NCBI GenBank assembly: GCA_003134965.1
Contig: PLDA01000004.1
Coordinates: 124,001 to 188,000, forward strand
DNA from: Vulcanimicrobium winogradskyi
Lineage (GTDB): Bacteria > Vulcanimicrobiota > Vulcanimicrobiia > Vulcanimicrobiales > Vulcanimicrobiaceae
Length of the DNA: 64,000 nucleotides
Direction of reading: 5' to 3'
This document shows positions 52,857 through 61,494 of this stretch, piece after piece. The notes beneath the pieces were generated by a model that saw only the letters and a program-made list of their open reading frames with translations, did no database searches and was not told where the DNA came from. The first letter of the stretch is position 1. Every line of letters begins with the position of its first letter. The position numbers and the translations under genes are program-made.

Positions 52857-54896
52857 ATGCCCAGTCCTCTCGTTCCTAGCGACCTCCTTGCGGTCGTGCT
52901 CGTCTCCGAGCCGCAAATCAGCCCTGACGGCTCGGCCGTCTTCTACCGCCGAGCATGGTTCGACCGCGACGCCGACGAGATCCGCGGCGCGATCCGGCGC
53001 GTCGCGCGCGACGGTGCCGACCGCCCGTTCACGAGCGGGACGAACGATCGTCTGGCCCGGGTCGCACCCGACGGCTCCGCGGTTGCGTTCGTCGGCGACC
53101 GCGACGGCAAGCCACGCTTGTGCGTGCTGCGGCTCGACGGCGGCGAGGCGACGGCGCTCGTCGAGGGCGTCGAAAAGATCATCGCGCTCGCCTGGTCGCC
53201 CGATGCAAAGCGCATCGCGTACGTCGCCACGGCGCCGTACGACGCGGCGACGGCGCGCGCGTTCCACGACGAGAAGACCGGGGCGCGCCACATCCGCATG
53301 CTGCCGTTCAAGAGCGACGCCGACGGGTTGCTCGACGGCGTGCGTAAGCATCTGTTCGTGGTCGACGTCGCGGACGGCGCGGGCGCTCGCCAGATCACGC
53401 ACGGCGACTTCGACGTGAACCCGCCGGCGTGGTCGCCGGACGGGACAACGATCGCGTTCTCGGCGCGGATGGGCGCCGCGGACACCGAGTCGGCGACGGC
53501 GGTGAGCGACATCCACCTGGTCGACGTCGCCGGCGGTGAGATCACGACGCTGACCAAGAGCGAGGGACCGGCCGTCACGCCCGCCTTCTCGCGCGACGGC
53601 AAGGAGATCGCGTTCGTCGGTCATCGCCACGGCGACGACGGCGGCGGACGGTTCGACATGGAGCTGTTCGTGATCGGCGCCGGCGGCGGCGCGATCCGCT
53701 CGCTCTCCGCGGATCTCGGGCGGACCGTCGGCGACACCCTGGCGGGCGATCTGCGCAGCGGCGGCGCCGCGTCGCCGCCCGTGTGGACGACCGGGGACCG
53801 CGAGATCCTGGTGCAGGTCTGCGACGAGGGGAGCACGGTGCTGCGCGGCTTCGCGCGCAACGGTACCGCAACGCGCGTCGTTGCGGGCGGAGAGCGCCAC
53901 GTCTTCGCGTTCTCGGTCGCGAACGACGGTGCGATCGCGCTGGCGTTCAGCACCCCGACCGTTCCGAACGAGATCGCGTTCGTCGAACCGTACGGCGGTG
54001 AGCGCACCCTGACGAAGTCGAACCCGTGGCTCGCCGGGAAGACCGTCATCGCGCCCAAGCGGTATCGTCCCCGTGCCGACGACGGCACGACCCTCGACGC
54101 CTGGCTGATCGCTCCGCCGCAGGCGCAGGAAGCGCGCGCGCCGCTCGTGCTCGAGGTGCACGGCGGCCCGCACGGTGCGTACGGGCACACGTTCTTCCTG
54201 GAGTTTCAGGTGCTCGCGGCGCAAGGGATCGCCGTCGCGTACGGCAACCCGCGCGGTTCGCAGTCGTACGGCGCCGCGTATGCGAACGCGATCCTCGGCG
54301 ACTGGGGCGGGCTCGACGCCGCGGACGTGCTGCGCATCCTCGACGGCGCGCTCGAACAGGACGCGTTCGACACGGCGCGCGTCGGCGTCGCCGGCGGATC
54401 GTACGGCGGCTTCATGACGACTTGGCTGATGGGGCACAGCGACCGCTTCGCGGCCGGCGTCTCGATGCGCGCGGTGAACGACTTCGTGAGCGAGATCGGC
54501 GCCTCCGACGTGGGCTGGTTCCTCGAGCGCGAGCTGCAGGCACCGTATGCCGACGACGCGGGGCGCAAACTCTTCGAGCGCTCGCCGATGCGCGCGGCGG
54601 CCGCGATCGCCGCGCCGCTGCTGGTCGAGCACAGCGAACGCGACTACCGCTGCCCGATCGATCAGGGCGAGCAGCTCTTCACCGCGCTGCGCCGGCTCGG
54701 CCGGACCGACGCCGAGTTCGTGCGCTTCACGCAGACGGGACACGAGATGTCGCGCGGCGGCAAACCGCGCAGCCGCATCCTGCGCCTGCGCGCGATCGCC
54801 CACTGGTTCGTGCGCCACCTGCGACCGGCCGGCGTCGCGCCCGAGCCGAACGAGGCCGGCTCGCTGTTCCGCCCGCTCCAGGGAGAAGCCGAGTGA
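52857..54896 (+). CDS. S9-family prolyl oligopeptidase/acylaminoacyl-peptidase
   Basis: A 679-residue serine peptidase without a signal peptide. Residues 1-420 form a beta-propeller with WD40-like PD40 repeats (PAWSPDGTTIAFSA, PAFSRDGKEIAFVG). The C-terminal hydrolase domain has VHGGPHGAYGH, the nucleophile Ser515 in GGSYGG, Asp in SERDYRCP and His in QTGHEMS. It likely degrades short peptides in the cytoplasm. A BNR-repeat gene overlaps its stop codon. Confidence 0.92.
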   Translation: MPSPLVPSDLLAVVLVSEPQISPDGSAVFYRRAWFDRDADEIRGAIRRVARDGADRPFTSGTNDRLARVAPDGSAVAFVGDRDGKPRLCVLRLDGGEATALVEGVEKIIALAWSPDAKRIAYVATAPYDAATARAFHDEKTGARHIRMLPFKSDADGLLDGVRKHLFVVDVADGAGARQITHGDFDVNPPAWSPDGTTIAFSARMGAADTESATAVSDIHLVDVAGGEITTLTKSEGPAVTPAFSRDGKEIAFVGHRHGDDGGGRFDMELFVIGAGGGAIRSLSADLGRTVGDTLAGDLRSGGAASPPVWTTGDREILVQVCDEGSTVLRGFARNGTATRVVAGGERHVFAFSVANDGAIALAFSTPTVPNEIAFVEPYGGERTLTKSNPWLAGKTVIAPKRYRPRADDGTTLDAWLIAPPQAQEARAPLVLEVHGGPHGAYGHTFFLEFQVLAAQGIAVAYGNPRGSQSYGAAYANAILGDWGGLDAADVLRILDGALEQDAFDTARVGVAGGSYGGFMTTWLMGHSDRFAAGVSMRAVNDFVSEIGASDVGWFLERELQAPYADDAGRKLFERSPMRAAAAIAAPLLVEHSERDYRCPIDQGEQLFTALRRLGRTDAEFVRFTQTGHEMSRGGKPRSRILRLRAIAHWFVRHLRPAGVAPEPNEAGSLFRPLQGEAE

Positions 54897-57800
54897 ATCG
54901 TATCGCCGCGGTCGGCATCGCTGCTGCGCTCGCCGGGGCGCTCGCCGTTCCTGCCGCGCCGCTGCGTGCGCAGGGAGCCGCGGTCGATTCGTCGCTATTC
55001 GGCGGGCTGCGTTGGCGAAACATCGGCCCGTTCCGCGGCGGCCGCGCGGTCGCCGTGAGCGGGGTCCCGGGCGATCCGCGCACGTTCTACTTCGGCGCCG
55101 TCGGCGGCGGCGTGTGGAAGAGCGGCAACGCGGGGCGCACCTGGGCGCCGGTGATGGACGGACAGCCCGTCGCGTCGATCGGCGCCGTCGCGGTCGCGCC
55201 GAGCGATCCCGCGACCGTCTACGTCGGGAGCGGAGAGGCCGACATGCGGTCCGACATCCAGCACGGGAACGGGATGTACCGCTCGACCGACGCCGGCACC
55301 ACGTGGACGCGAATCGGGCTCGAGGACTCGCGGCAGATCGGCCGGATCGTCGTCGATCCGCACGATCCAAAGACGCTGCTGGTCGCGGCGCTCGGCCATC
55401 AGTACGGGCCCAACGAGATGCGCGGCGTCTACCGCTCGACCGACGGTGGCGCGACGTGGACGCGCACGCTCTTCCACGACCGCGACACCGGTGCGATCGA
55501 GCTCGCGAGCGATCCGTCGATGCGCACGGTGTATGCCTCGCTGTGGCAGACGCGGCGTCCGCCTTGGAGCGTCTATCCGCCGTCGAACGGCCCCGGAAGC
55601 GGGCTCTACAAGTCGACCGACGGCGGCGTCACCTGGACGCAACTGCGCGGGAGCGGCTTCCCGTCGGATGGTCTCGGCAAGATCGGGCTCGCGGTCGCAC
55701 CGAGCGACCCGAACCGCGTGTACGCGATCGTCGATGCGAAGGCGGGCGGGCTCTATCGCAGCGACGACGCCGGCGCGACCTGGGAGCTCGCGAACAAGGA
55801 CGTGCGGCTATGGGGTCGCGGCTGGTATTTCTGTCACGTCGCGGTCGATCCGAAGAACCCCGACCTGGTGTACGTCGCGGACACGTCGTTCTATCGCTCG
55901 ACCGACGGCGGCGCGTCGTTCACCGCGATCAAAGGCTCGCCCGACGGCGACGACTTCCAGCAGATCTGGGTCGATCCGGCCGACGGTGCGCGCATCGTCC
56001 TCGGTAGCGACCAGGGCGCCTCGGTGAGCGTCGACGGCGCGAAGACGTGGAGCTCGTGGTTCAACCAGCCGACGGCGCAGTTCTACAACGTGCGCGCCGA
56101 CAACGCATTTCCGTACCGGCTCTACGGCGCGCAGCAGGACAGCGGCGCGGCGATGATCGTCTCGCGCAGTTCGCACGCCGGGATCCAAGAACGCGACTGG
56201 CGCCCGGTCAGCGCGGGCGGCGAGAGCGGCTCGGTTGCGCCGGACCCGTCCGATCCGAACATCGTGTACGGCAACAACCCGATGCTGCGTCAGGATCTGC
56301 GCACGGGGCAGACACGGCTGATCGCGCCGACGACCGGACGCCCCGGCGTGTGGCGCGCCGAATGGACGCAGCCGCTCGCCTTCGGGCGCGACCGCGCGCT
56401 CTACACCGCCAACCAGGTCGTCTTTCGCACCCGCGACGGCGGTTCGCACTGGACGCGCATCTCGGGCGATCTGACCCGGCCGCACGCCGGCGTTCCGGCG
56501 ACGCTCGACCCGCCGGCGGCGAGCGACGCCGACGGGCCGGAACCGCGCGGCGTCGTGTACGCGCTCGGACCCTCGCCGCTGCGCGCCGACGTGCTGTGGG
56601 CCGGGACCGACGACGGGCTCGTGCAGGTGACACGCGATGCGGGCCGGAGCTGGCGCAACGTCACGCCGCCGGGCGTGCCGGCGTGGAGCCACGTCGACGC
56701 GATCGAGCCGTCGCACTTCGACCCGCAGGTCGCGTACGTCGCGGTCGACCGCCACCGGCTCGACGACGACCGGCCGTACGTGTACGTCACGCGCGACGGC
56801 GGCCGCAGCTGGCACGCGGCCGCGAACGGGATCGCGGAGACCGACTTCGTCTACGTGGTGCGCGAAGATCCGCGACGGCGCGGCCTGCTGTACGCCGGGA
56901 CGGAGCACGGCGTCTACGTCTCGTTCGACGACGGCGCGGCGTGGCAGTCGCTGCGGCTCAACATGCCGGTCGTCTCCGTCCACGACCTGATCGTCCATGA
57001 CGACGATCTCGCGATCGCGACGCACGGGCGCGCGTTCTGGATCCTCGACGACGTCGCACCGCTGCGCGAGCTCGCGGCGGACGCATCGCCCGGTGCGCGG
57101 TTGTTCGTGCCGCGCGACGCCGTGCGGCTACGGCCATACACCGACGAAGCGGAGGCATCGCCGCCTGAGACGCCGCTCGGCGAGAACCCGCCCTACGGCG
57201 CGCCGATCGACTACATCGTCGCGCCCGGCCCGCACGGCCCGGTGCAGATCTCGATCATCGACGCGAACGGCGCGGTCTTGCGGACGTGGTCGAGCGCCGA
57301 TCCCGCCGTCGCACCGAAGGCGAACGACGCGGCATATCCGGCGTACTGGCTGGTGACGCCGACGCGCCCTGCCGCAACGGCCGGGATGCATCGTTTCGTG
57401 TGGGATCTGCACGCGGCGGCGATGGCGACCGGCCGGCGGCGCCGCGGCGGCGACGGTCCGCTGGTCCCGCCGGGACGCTACGTCGTCCGCATGACCGTCG
57501 ACGGTCACCCGCTGTCGGCGCCGCTGACGGTGCGCCGCGACCCGCGCGTGCACGCGAGCGACGCCGATCTGCGCGCGCAGTACGCGCTCGCCCGCGAGGT
57601 CGACGTGCTGCTCGCGCGCGTGCAACTCGCCGTCGGCGAGGCGACCGCAACGCGAAAGAAGCCCGGCGCCGACCTCGCACGGATCGACGCGATCGCCGGC
57701 GTCCCACCGTCGAGCGACCCGCGCAACTCGGTCGGTTCGCCGGCGACCGCATTCACCACCCTGCGCTGGTACGCGAGCGCGCTCGGCGAACTGTTCGGCT

Positions 57801-57910
57801 CGATCGAGAGCGCCGACGATGCGCCGACCGCCGACGAGCTCTCAACGTGGTCGACCCTGCGCGTGCGCGCGGAAGCGGCGCTACGCGCGTGGAGCGCGAT
57901 GCGGTCATGA
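54893..57910 (+). CDS. Exported sortilin/VPS10-like BNR-repeat protein
   Basis: A 1005-residue exported protein with signal peptide to about residue 27 (LRAQGA). It has many Asp-box (BNR) blades: GVWKSGNAGRTWAPV, GMYRSTDAGTTWTRI, GVYRSTDGGATWTRT. This makes one or two large propellers over residues 30-720, as in VPS10/sortilin-type and xyloglucanase-like glycoside hydrolases. No catalytic pair is evident. The last 200 residues are a separate domain. GTG at 54893 overlaps the S9 peptidase stop (GTGA), so the two are co-translated. Confidence 0.87.
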   Translation: MNRIAAVGIAAALAGALAVPAAPLRAQGAAVDSSLFGGLRWRNIGPFRGGRAVAVSGVPGDPRTFYFGAVGGGVWKSGNAGRTWAPVMDGQPVASIGAVAVAPSDPATVYVGSGEADMRSDIQHGNGMYRSTDAGTTWTRIGLEDSRQIGRIVVDPHDPKTLLVAALGHQYGPNEMRGVYRSTDGGATWTRTLFHDRDTGAIELASDPSMRTVYASLWQTRRPPWSVYPPSNGPGSGLYKSTDGGVTWTQLRGSGFPSDGLGKIGLAVAPSDPNRVYAIVDAKAGGLYRSDDAGATWELANKDVRLWGRGWYFCHVAVDPKNPDLVYVADTSFYRSTDGGASFTAIKGSPDGDDFQQIWVDPADGARIVLGSDQGASVSVDGAKTWSSWFNQPTAQFYNVRADNAFPYRLYGAQQDSGAAMIVSRSSHAGIQERDWRPVSAGGESGSVAPDPSDPNIVYGNNPMLRQDLRTGQTRLIAPTTGRPGVWRAEWTQPLAFGRDRALYTANQVVFRTRDGGSHWTRISGDLTRPHAGVPATLDPPAASDADGPEPRGVVYALGPSPLRADVLWAGTDDGLVQVTRDAGRSWRNVTPPGVPAWSHVDAIEPSHFDPQVAYVAVDRHRLDDDRPYVYVTRDGGRSWHAAANGIAETDFVYVVREDPRRRGLLYAGTEHGVYVSFDDGAAWQSLRLNMPVVSVHDLIVHDDDLAIATHGRAFWILDDVAPLRELAADASPGARLFVPRDAVRLRPYTDEAEASPPETPLGENPPYGAPIDYIVAPGPHGPVQISIIDANGAVLRTWSSADPAVAPKANDAAYPAYWLVTPTRPAATAGMHRFVWDLHAAAMATGRRRRGGDGPLVPPGRYVVRMTVDGHPLSAPLTVRRDPRVHASDADLRAQYALAREVDVLLARVQLAVGEATATRKKPGADLARIDAIAGVPPSSDPRNSVGSPATAFTTLRWYASALGELFGSIESADDAPTADELSTWSTLRVRAEAALRAWSAMRS

Positions 57911-58251
57911 TCCTCGCATTAACCGTGGCGGCACTCGTCGGCACATGGTCGTGTACGTCGACTGACGATCCGAGAGTACGGGTCCGCTACGTATTCAACG
58001 CCGATCGGACCGGGAGTCTGACGCAGGTTGCGCCGCGAAACTCATACCCCGTAACGCAGCTTTTCTCGTTCTGGATCACCGCTCGAGGCGTTTTCATGCG
58101 AAGCTCGATGGGCGCGGCGCTCGTCAATGAGGACCTCCACATCCGGAACGGCGTGCTCGAAGACCGCGGATATTTCTACCAGCATGATATCGAGTGGCTC
58201 ACACCTTCGAACTGGGAGCACTACCGCTGCTCCCGCCAGCACCGGGGATGA
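57907..58251 (+). CDS. Small exported protein with GTWSC motif
   Basis: A 114-residue protein. A short hydrophobic N-terminus (MILALTVAALVGTWSC) is followed by a beta-rich part with a second cysteine near the C-terminus (YRCSRQ). GTWSC near the start resembles small lipocalin-like proteins that begin with L-x-G-T-W. Function unknown. ATGA overlap with the upstream stop makes it the third gene of an operon with the S9 peptidase and BNR protein. Confidence 0.65.
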   Translation: MILALTVAALVGTWSCTSTDDPRVRVRYVFNADRTGSLTQVAPRNSYPVTQLFSFWITARGVFMRSSMGAALVNEDLHIRNGVLEDRGYFYQHDIEWLTPSNWEHYRCSRQHRG

Positions 58252-58292
58252 CCCCGAGCGGATGGCGCCTACGCGGCGTCGCCGCCAACTAG

Positions 58293-58640
58293 CTATTTCG
58301 TAGTGTCGTCGTATTTTACCGAGACGATCTTCACGCGGGCGTCACCGACCGGGCGGTGCCACGTGACGGTGGACCCGGCCTTGTGGCCCATGAGGGCTTG
58401 CGCCAGCGGCGAGTCGATCCCGATGCGGCCGGTCCGCATGTCGGTCTGATCGGCCTCGGCGATCGTGAACGTCCGCGGCGCCGGTCCCGTCCCTTCGACG
58501 ACGACGGTCGCGCCGAAGCCGACCAGACGGCGGTCCGTCGGGGGCTCCAACCGACCTTTTTCGATATAGCGGGGTCGTACGACGATCGGCGGGTCGGGCG
58601 CGTCGTCGCGCTCCTTCGTGAACGCTCGGCTCATGTCCAT
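58293..58640 (-). CDS. GreA/GreB C-terminal-domain protein without coiled coil
   Basis: A 115-residue protein containing only the FKBP-like C-terminal domain of GreA/GreB: VGFGATVVVEG, then IGIDSPLAQALMGHKAGSTV near the end. Gre factors use their N-terminal coiled coil to reach the RNA polymerase active site; this protein lacks it, like Rnk and other Gre-fold proteins, so it may regulate polymerase in a different way. Third gene after the RuBisCO-like protein and ABC permease genes. ATG at 58640 was chosen; 58634 is an alternative. Confidence 0.82.
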   Translation of the reverse strand: MDMSRAFTKERDDAPDPPIVVRPRYIEKGRLEPPTDRRLVGFGATVVVEGTGPAPRTFTIAEADQTDMRTGRIGIDSPLAQALMGHKAGSTVTWHRPVGDARVKIVSVKYDDTTK

Positions 58641-58676
58641 CTCTACCCAGCTGCGGCACGCCCCCAAGCGGGGCGG

Positions 58677-59789
58677 TCAGGCGGTCGCCGGAGACCCGAC
58701 GCCTTCGACCTTCTGCACGAATTCCCGCGCGCGCGCCAGCAGCGCCTCGCCTTCGGCGAGCAGCAGGTTGCCGCCGATCAGGAGCATCGTGTCCGGCCCG
58801 TAGAACGCGATCAGCTCGTCGACCCGGTCCAGCCGCATCCCTCCGGCCGGGACCGGGAGCGCAGTTCGCAGCCCGCCCCACGGCGCGCGCGCCGCCGCCG
58901 CGAGCGCGCCGCACTCATCCTGCGAGTAGGCGAAGCGTCCGCCGTAGTTGACGAAGATCGGCGCGTCGGCGCCCAGCAGCCGGAAGATCCGCCCGAACAG
59001 CAGCGGCGGCGCGATCCGCGCCGCGCCGCCGAACGCGGGGTGCGCGAGGTAGACGAACTCGGGAAAGTCGTCGACCAGCTCGCGGAACGCCGGCAGCCCG
59101 ACGACCATCGGCGCGACGAGCACGACCCGCACGCCCGCTTCGCGGGCGATCCGCGCGCGCTCGTGCAGCACGCCCGGTGTGCCGATGAGGTGCGGTGCGT
59201 AGAACGAGCGCTTTCCGGTCGTCGCGGCGGCCTCGGCGACGGCGGCCTGGCACGCCGCGACGCGCTCGGCGAACGGCGAGTACGTTTGGCCGGCGATCCC
59301 GTGGTCGTCCTTGATGATGTCGACGCCGGCGCGCGCGAACGTGCGGCACAGCGCCGCGATCGCGGGGACGCGCATCCCCTGGGGCTTCATCGCCGCGCAC
59401 GTCAGCGGCCGGCGCGGCGCCCCCAGCAAGGCGCGGATCCCGGCGATCCCGTGGCGCGGCCCGGGGAATTGCGCGAGCAGCGCCGGCGGCAGCTCGAGTC
59501 CGACGAACTGCACGTTCTCCCACAGCGAGCAGTTTCCGAAGATCATGTTGATCAGCTGCGCAGTCTCGCCGCCGGTCGTCTCGACCGCGATATCGACGTC
59601 GACGCGAAAGCGGCGCTCGCCGGCCGGTTCGATCGCGGCGACGCGCGCGACGATCTCGTCGCGAATGCGGGGGTCGCGCACCGCTTCGAGCGGGCACTCG
59701 ACGCTTTGCTCGATCGCCAACGCCTCGGCGCGCTCTGCGATGCGTTCCGGCTCCGACTCGATCAGGTAGGTCGCGGTCAGCCAGGCCAT
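58677..59789 (-). CDS. RuBisCO-like protein (form IV, RLP)
   Basis: A 370-residue protein matching the large subunit of RuBisCO. Family positions are recognisable: GNCSLW, the active-site loop AMKPQG (Lys135), and IIKDDHG (Lys160, Asp162). In true RuBisCO the last motif is K-D-D-E and the Glu ligand is retained; here it is His163. The loop KPKLG has lost its second lysine (Gln). The region AHPAFGG replaces H-R-A-x-H. It is therefore probably non-carboxylating and may act as an enolase/isomerase-like enzyme on a sulfur or sugar phosphate. Its start overlaps the ABC permease stop (TAATG). Confidence 0.85.
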   Translation of the reverse strand: MAWLTATYLIESEPERIAERAEALAIEQSVECPLEAVRDPRIRDEIVARVAAIEPAGERRFRVDVDIAVETTGGETAQLINMIFGNCSLWENVQFVGLELPPALLAQFPGPRHGIAGIRALLGAPRRPLTCAAMKPQGMRVPAIAALCRTFARAGVDIIKDDHGIAGQTYSPFAERVAACQAAVAEAAATTGKRSFYAPHLIGTPGVLHERARIAREAGVRVVLVAPMVVGLPAFRELVDDFPEFVYLAHPAFGGAARIAPPLLFGRIFRLLGADAPIFVNYGGRFAYSQDECGALAAAARAPWGGLRTALPVPAGGMRLDRVDELIAFYGPDTMLLIGGNLLLAEGEALLARAREFVQKVEGVGSPATA

Positions 59790-60586
59790 TAGCTTCCCGT
59801 TCCCTGGTAGCGGTTCACGCCCACGCGCCAGAACGCGTACGCGCCGAGGAACACGACGAGGCCGACCAGCGGCGTTAAGAGCCCGATCGCCGGGTTGAGG
59901 TTTAGGCCGTCCTCGCTCTTGTGCAGCAGGTACGTCGCCGGGAAGTAGTTCATGAACGCGAACGGCAGCACGAAGGCGAGCACGAGCCGCACGCCGCGCT
60001 GGTAGATCGAGATCGGATAACGCGAGAACTCCTGCTCGAGCGACATGAACACCCAGCGCAGCGAGTCGACGCGGGTGAACCAGAACGACGCGGTCGCGAT
60101 CGCGAGGTTGATGCCGAAGTCGATCAGCGCGCCGCCGATCGCGACCAGCGGCACGTACAGGATCAGCACCCAGTCGACGTGCACGCCGGCGAACGCGGTC
60201 GCGACGCAGAAGTAGACGATCGCCAAGATCAGCTCGTCGGGCATGATCTGCTGCGGCACGGTCAGTGCTTGGAACAGCGGGTCGAGCGGCCGCACCAGGA
60301 AGCGGTCGAAGCGGCCTTCGCGGACGAACTCCGGCACGCTGCCGACCGTGAACAGGAACGCATTGTGCAGGCTGTGCCCGAGCATCCACAGCCCGTACAT
60401 GAACGCGGTCTGGCGGAAATCCCAGCCGTTGATCGAGGGGAAGTTGCGCAGCGTCACCCACAGCGCGGCGATAGCGGTGGCGTGGTAGATGACGGTGAAG
60501 CCCGCCCACATGATGAAGTTCGCCCGGTACTCCAGCATCGAGAGTAGATTGATCCGCCAGTAACGTGCGTACGTCGCCAGGTACAC
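59789..60586 (-). CDS. ABC-2-type transporter permease (COG3694-like)
   Basis: A 265-residue integral membrane protein with six predicted helices. The cytoplasmic motif FVREGRFDRFLVRPLDPLFQ and the end region FMNYFPATYLLHK are typical of the COG3694 permease family, which usually works with a second permease (COG4587) and an ATPase (COG4586). Neither is seen next to it, so the complex must be completed elsewhere or upstream genes were lost. GTG at 60586 was chosen, giving a start next to the divergent glycosylase gene. Confidence 0.82.
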   Translation of the reverse strand: MYLATYARYWRINLLSMLEYRANFIMWAGFTVIYHATAIAALWVTLRNFPSINGWDFRQTAFMYGLWMLGHSLHNAFLFTVGSVPEFVREGRFDRFLVRPLDPLFQALTVPQQIMPDELILAIVYFCVATAFAGVHVDWVLILYVPLVAIGGALIDFGINLAIATASFWFTRVDSLRWVFMSLEQEFSRYPISIYQRGVRLVLAFVLPFAFMNYFPATYLLHKSEDGLNLNPAIGLLTPLVGLVVFLGAYAFWRVGVNRYQGTGS

Positions 60587-61494
60587 ATCGGAAGCGTTCC
60601 GTCCGTGAGGCGATCGTCCCCGTTCGCACGCCGTACCGGCTCGATCTGACCGCGGTCGTCCTGCGCCGCCTCTCGACCAACGTCGTCGACGTCTTCGACG
60701 GTGCCGTCTACCGGCGCGCGCTCGGCGACCCCGGCGCGCCGCTGCTGCTCTCGGTCGAGCAGCCCGCACCGGATGTGCTCGCGGTGCGGCTCGAAGGCCC
60801 GGGTGCCGACGCGCACGATCTCGCGGCGATGGTGCGGCGCTCGCTTGGCACGGACGTAGACCTGCGCTTGTTCTACGCCGGCGCGGCGACGATCCCGTGG
60901 TTGCACGCGATCGCCGCCGCCGCGATCGGCGTCAAACCGCCGCGCTATCCCTCGCTGTGGGAGGCGGTCTGCAACGCGGTCGTCTATCAGCAGGTGTCGA
61001 TCCACGCCGCCGCCGCGATCCTGCGGCGCGTCATCGAGCGCTACGCGTTCCCCGTCGAGGCGAGCGGCGTGCGCCTGTTCCCGTTTCCGCGGCCGCGCAC
61101 GCTGCTCGACGCCGACCCCGTCGAACTGCGCGACCTGGGCCTCTCGATCAACAAGATCAACGCGCTCAAAGCGGTCGGCGCGGCGATCGAAGCGGGCGGT
61201 CTCGAGGAGACCGCGCTCCATCTGCTGCCGACGCCGCAACTGCTCGAGGCGCTGATCGCGCACAAGGGAATCGGGCCGTGGACCGCCGCGGTCGTCGCGC
61301 TCCGCGGCTTCGGCCGGCTCGACGTCTTCCCGATGAACGACTCCGGCGTCGCAAAGGCGCTCCGGACGATGACGGGCGATCCGGCGACGCAGGCCGAGCC
61401 GGTTATCGACGCCTTACGACCGCAGCAAGGGATGCTTTACTACCACCTGCTCCTCGGCCGCCTGAACGCGACCGGCGAGATCGTGCTAGGCTAA
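60565..61494 (+). CDS. DNA-3-methyladenine glycosylase II-like (AlkA, HhH-GPD)
   Basis: A protein of up to 309 residues that should remove alkylated purines from DNA. The helix-hairpin-helix is HKGIGPWTAAVV, followed by the catalytic Asp in VFPMNDSGVAKA. The segment AVCNAVVYQQVSIHAAAAIL is typical of AlkA. The N-terminal domain fits the AlkA-type fold. GTG at 60565 is the only canonical start before the conserved region but overlaps the divergent permease gene start by 22 nt, so the true start may be some codons downstream. Confidence 0.87.
   Translation: MRTSPGTHRKRSVREAIVPVRTPYRLDLTAVVLRRLSTNVVDVFDGAVYRRALGDPGAPLLLSVEQPAPDVLAVRLEGPGADAHDLAAMVRRSLGTDVDLRLFYAGAATIPWLHAIAAAAIGVKPPRYPSLWEAVCNAVVYQQVSIHAAAAILRRVIERYAFPVEASGVRLFPFPRPRTLLDADPVELRDLGLSINKINALKAVGAAIEAGGLEETALHLLPTPQLLEALIAHKGIGPWTAAVVALRGFGRLDVFPMNDSGVAKALRTMTGDPATQAEPVIDALRPQQGMLYYHLLLGRLNATGEIVLG

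Noticed and set aside
58677..59789. True carboxylating RuBisCO large subunit
   Set aside because: Too short (370 residues), with active-site positions changed (Glu to His, second loop Lys to Gln, no H-R-A-x-H), and no small subunit or phosphoribulokinase nearby.
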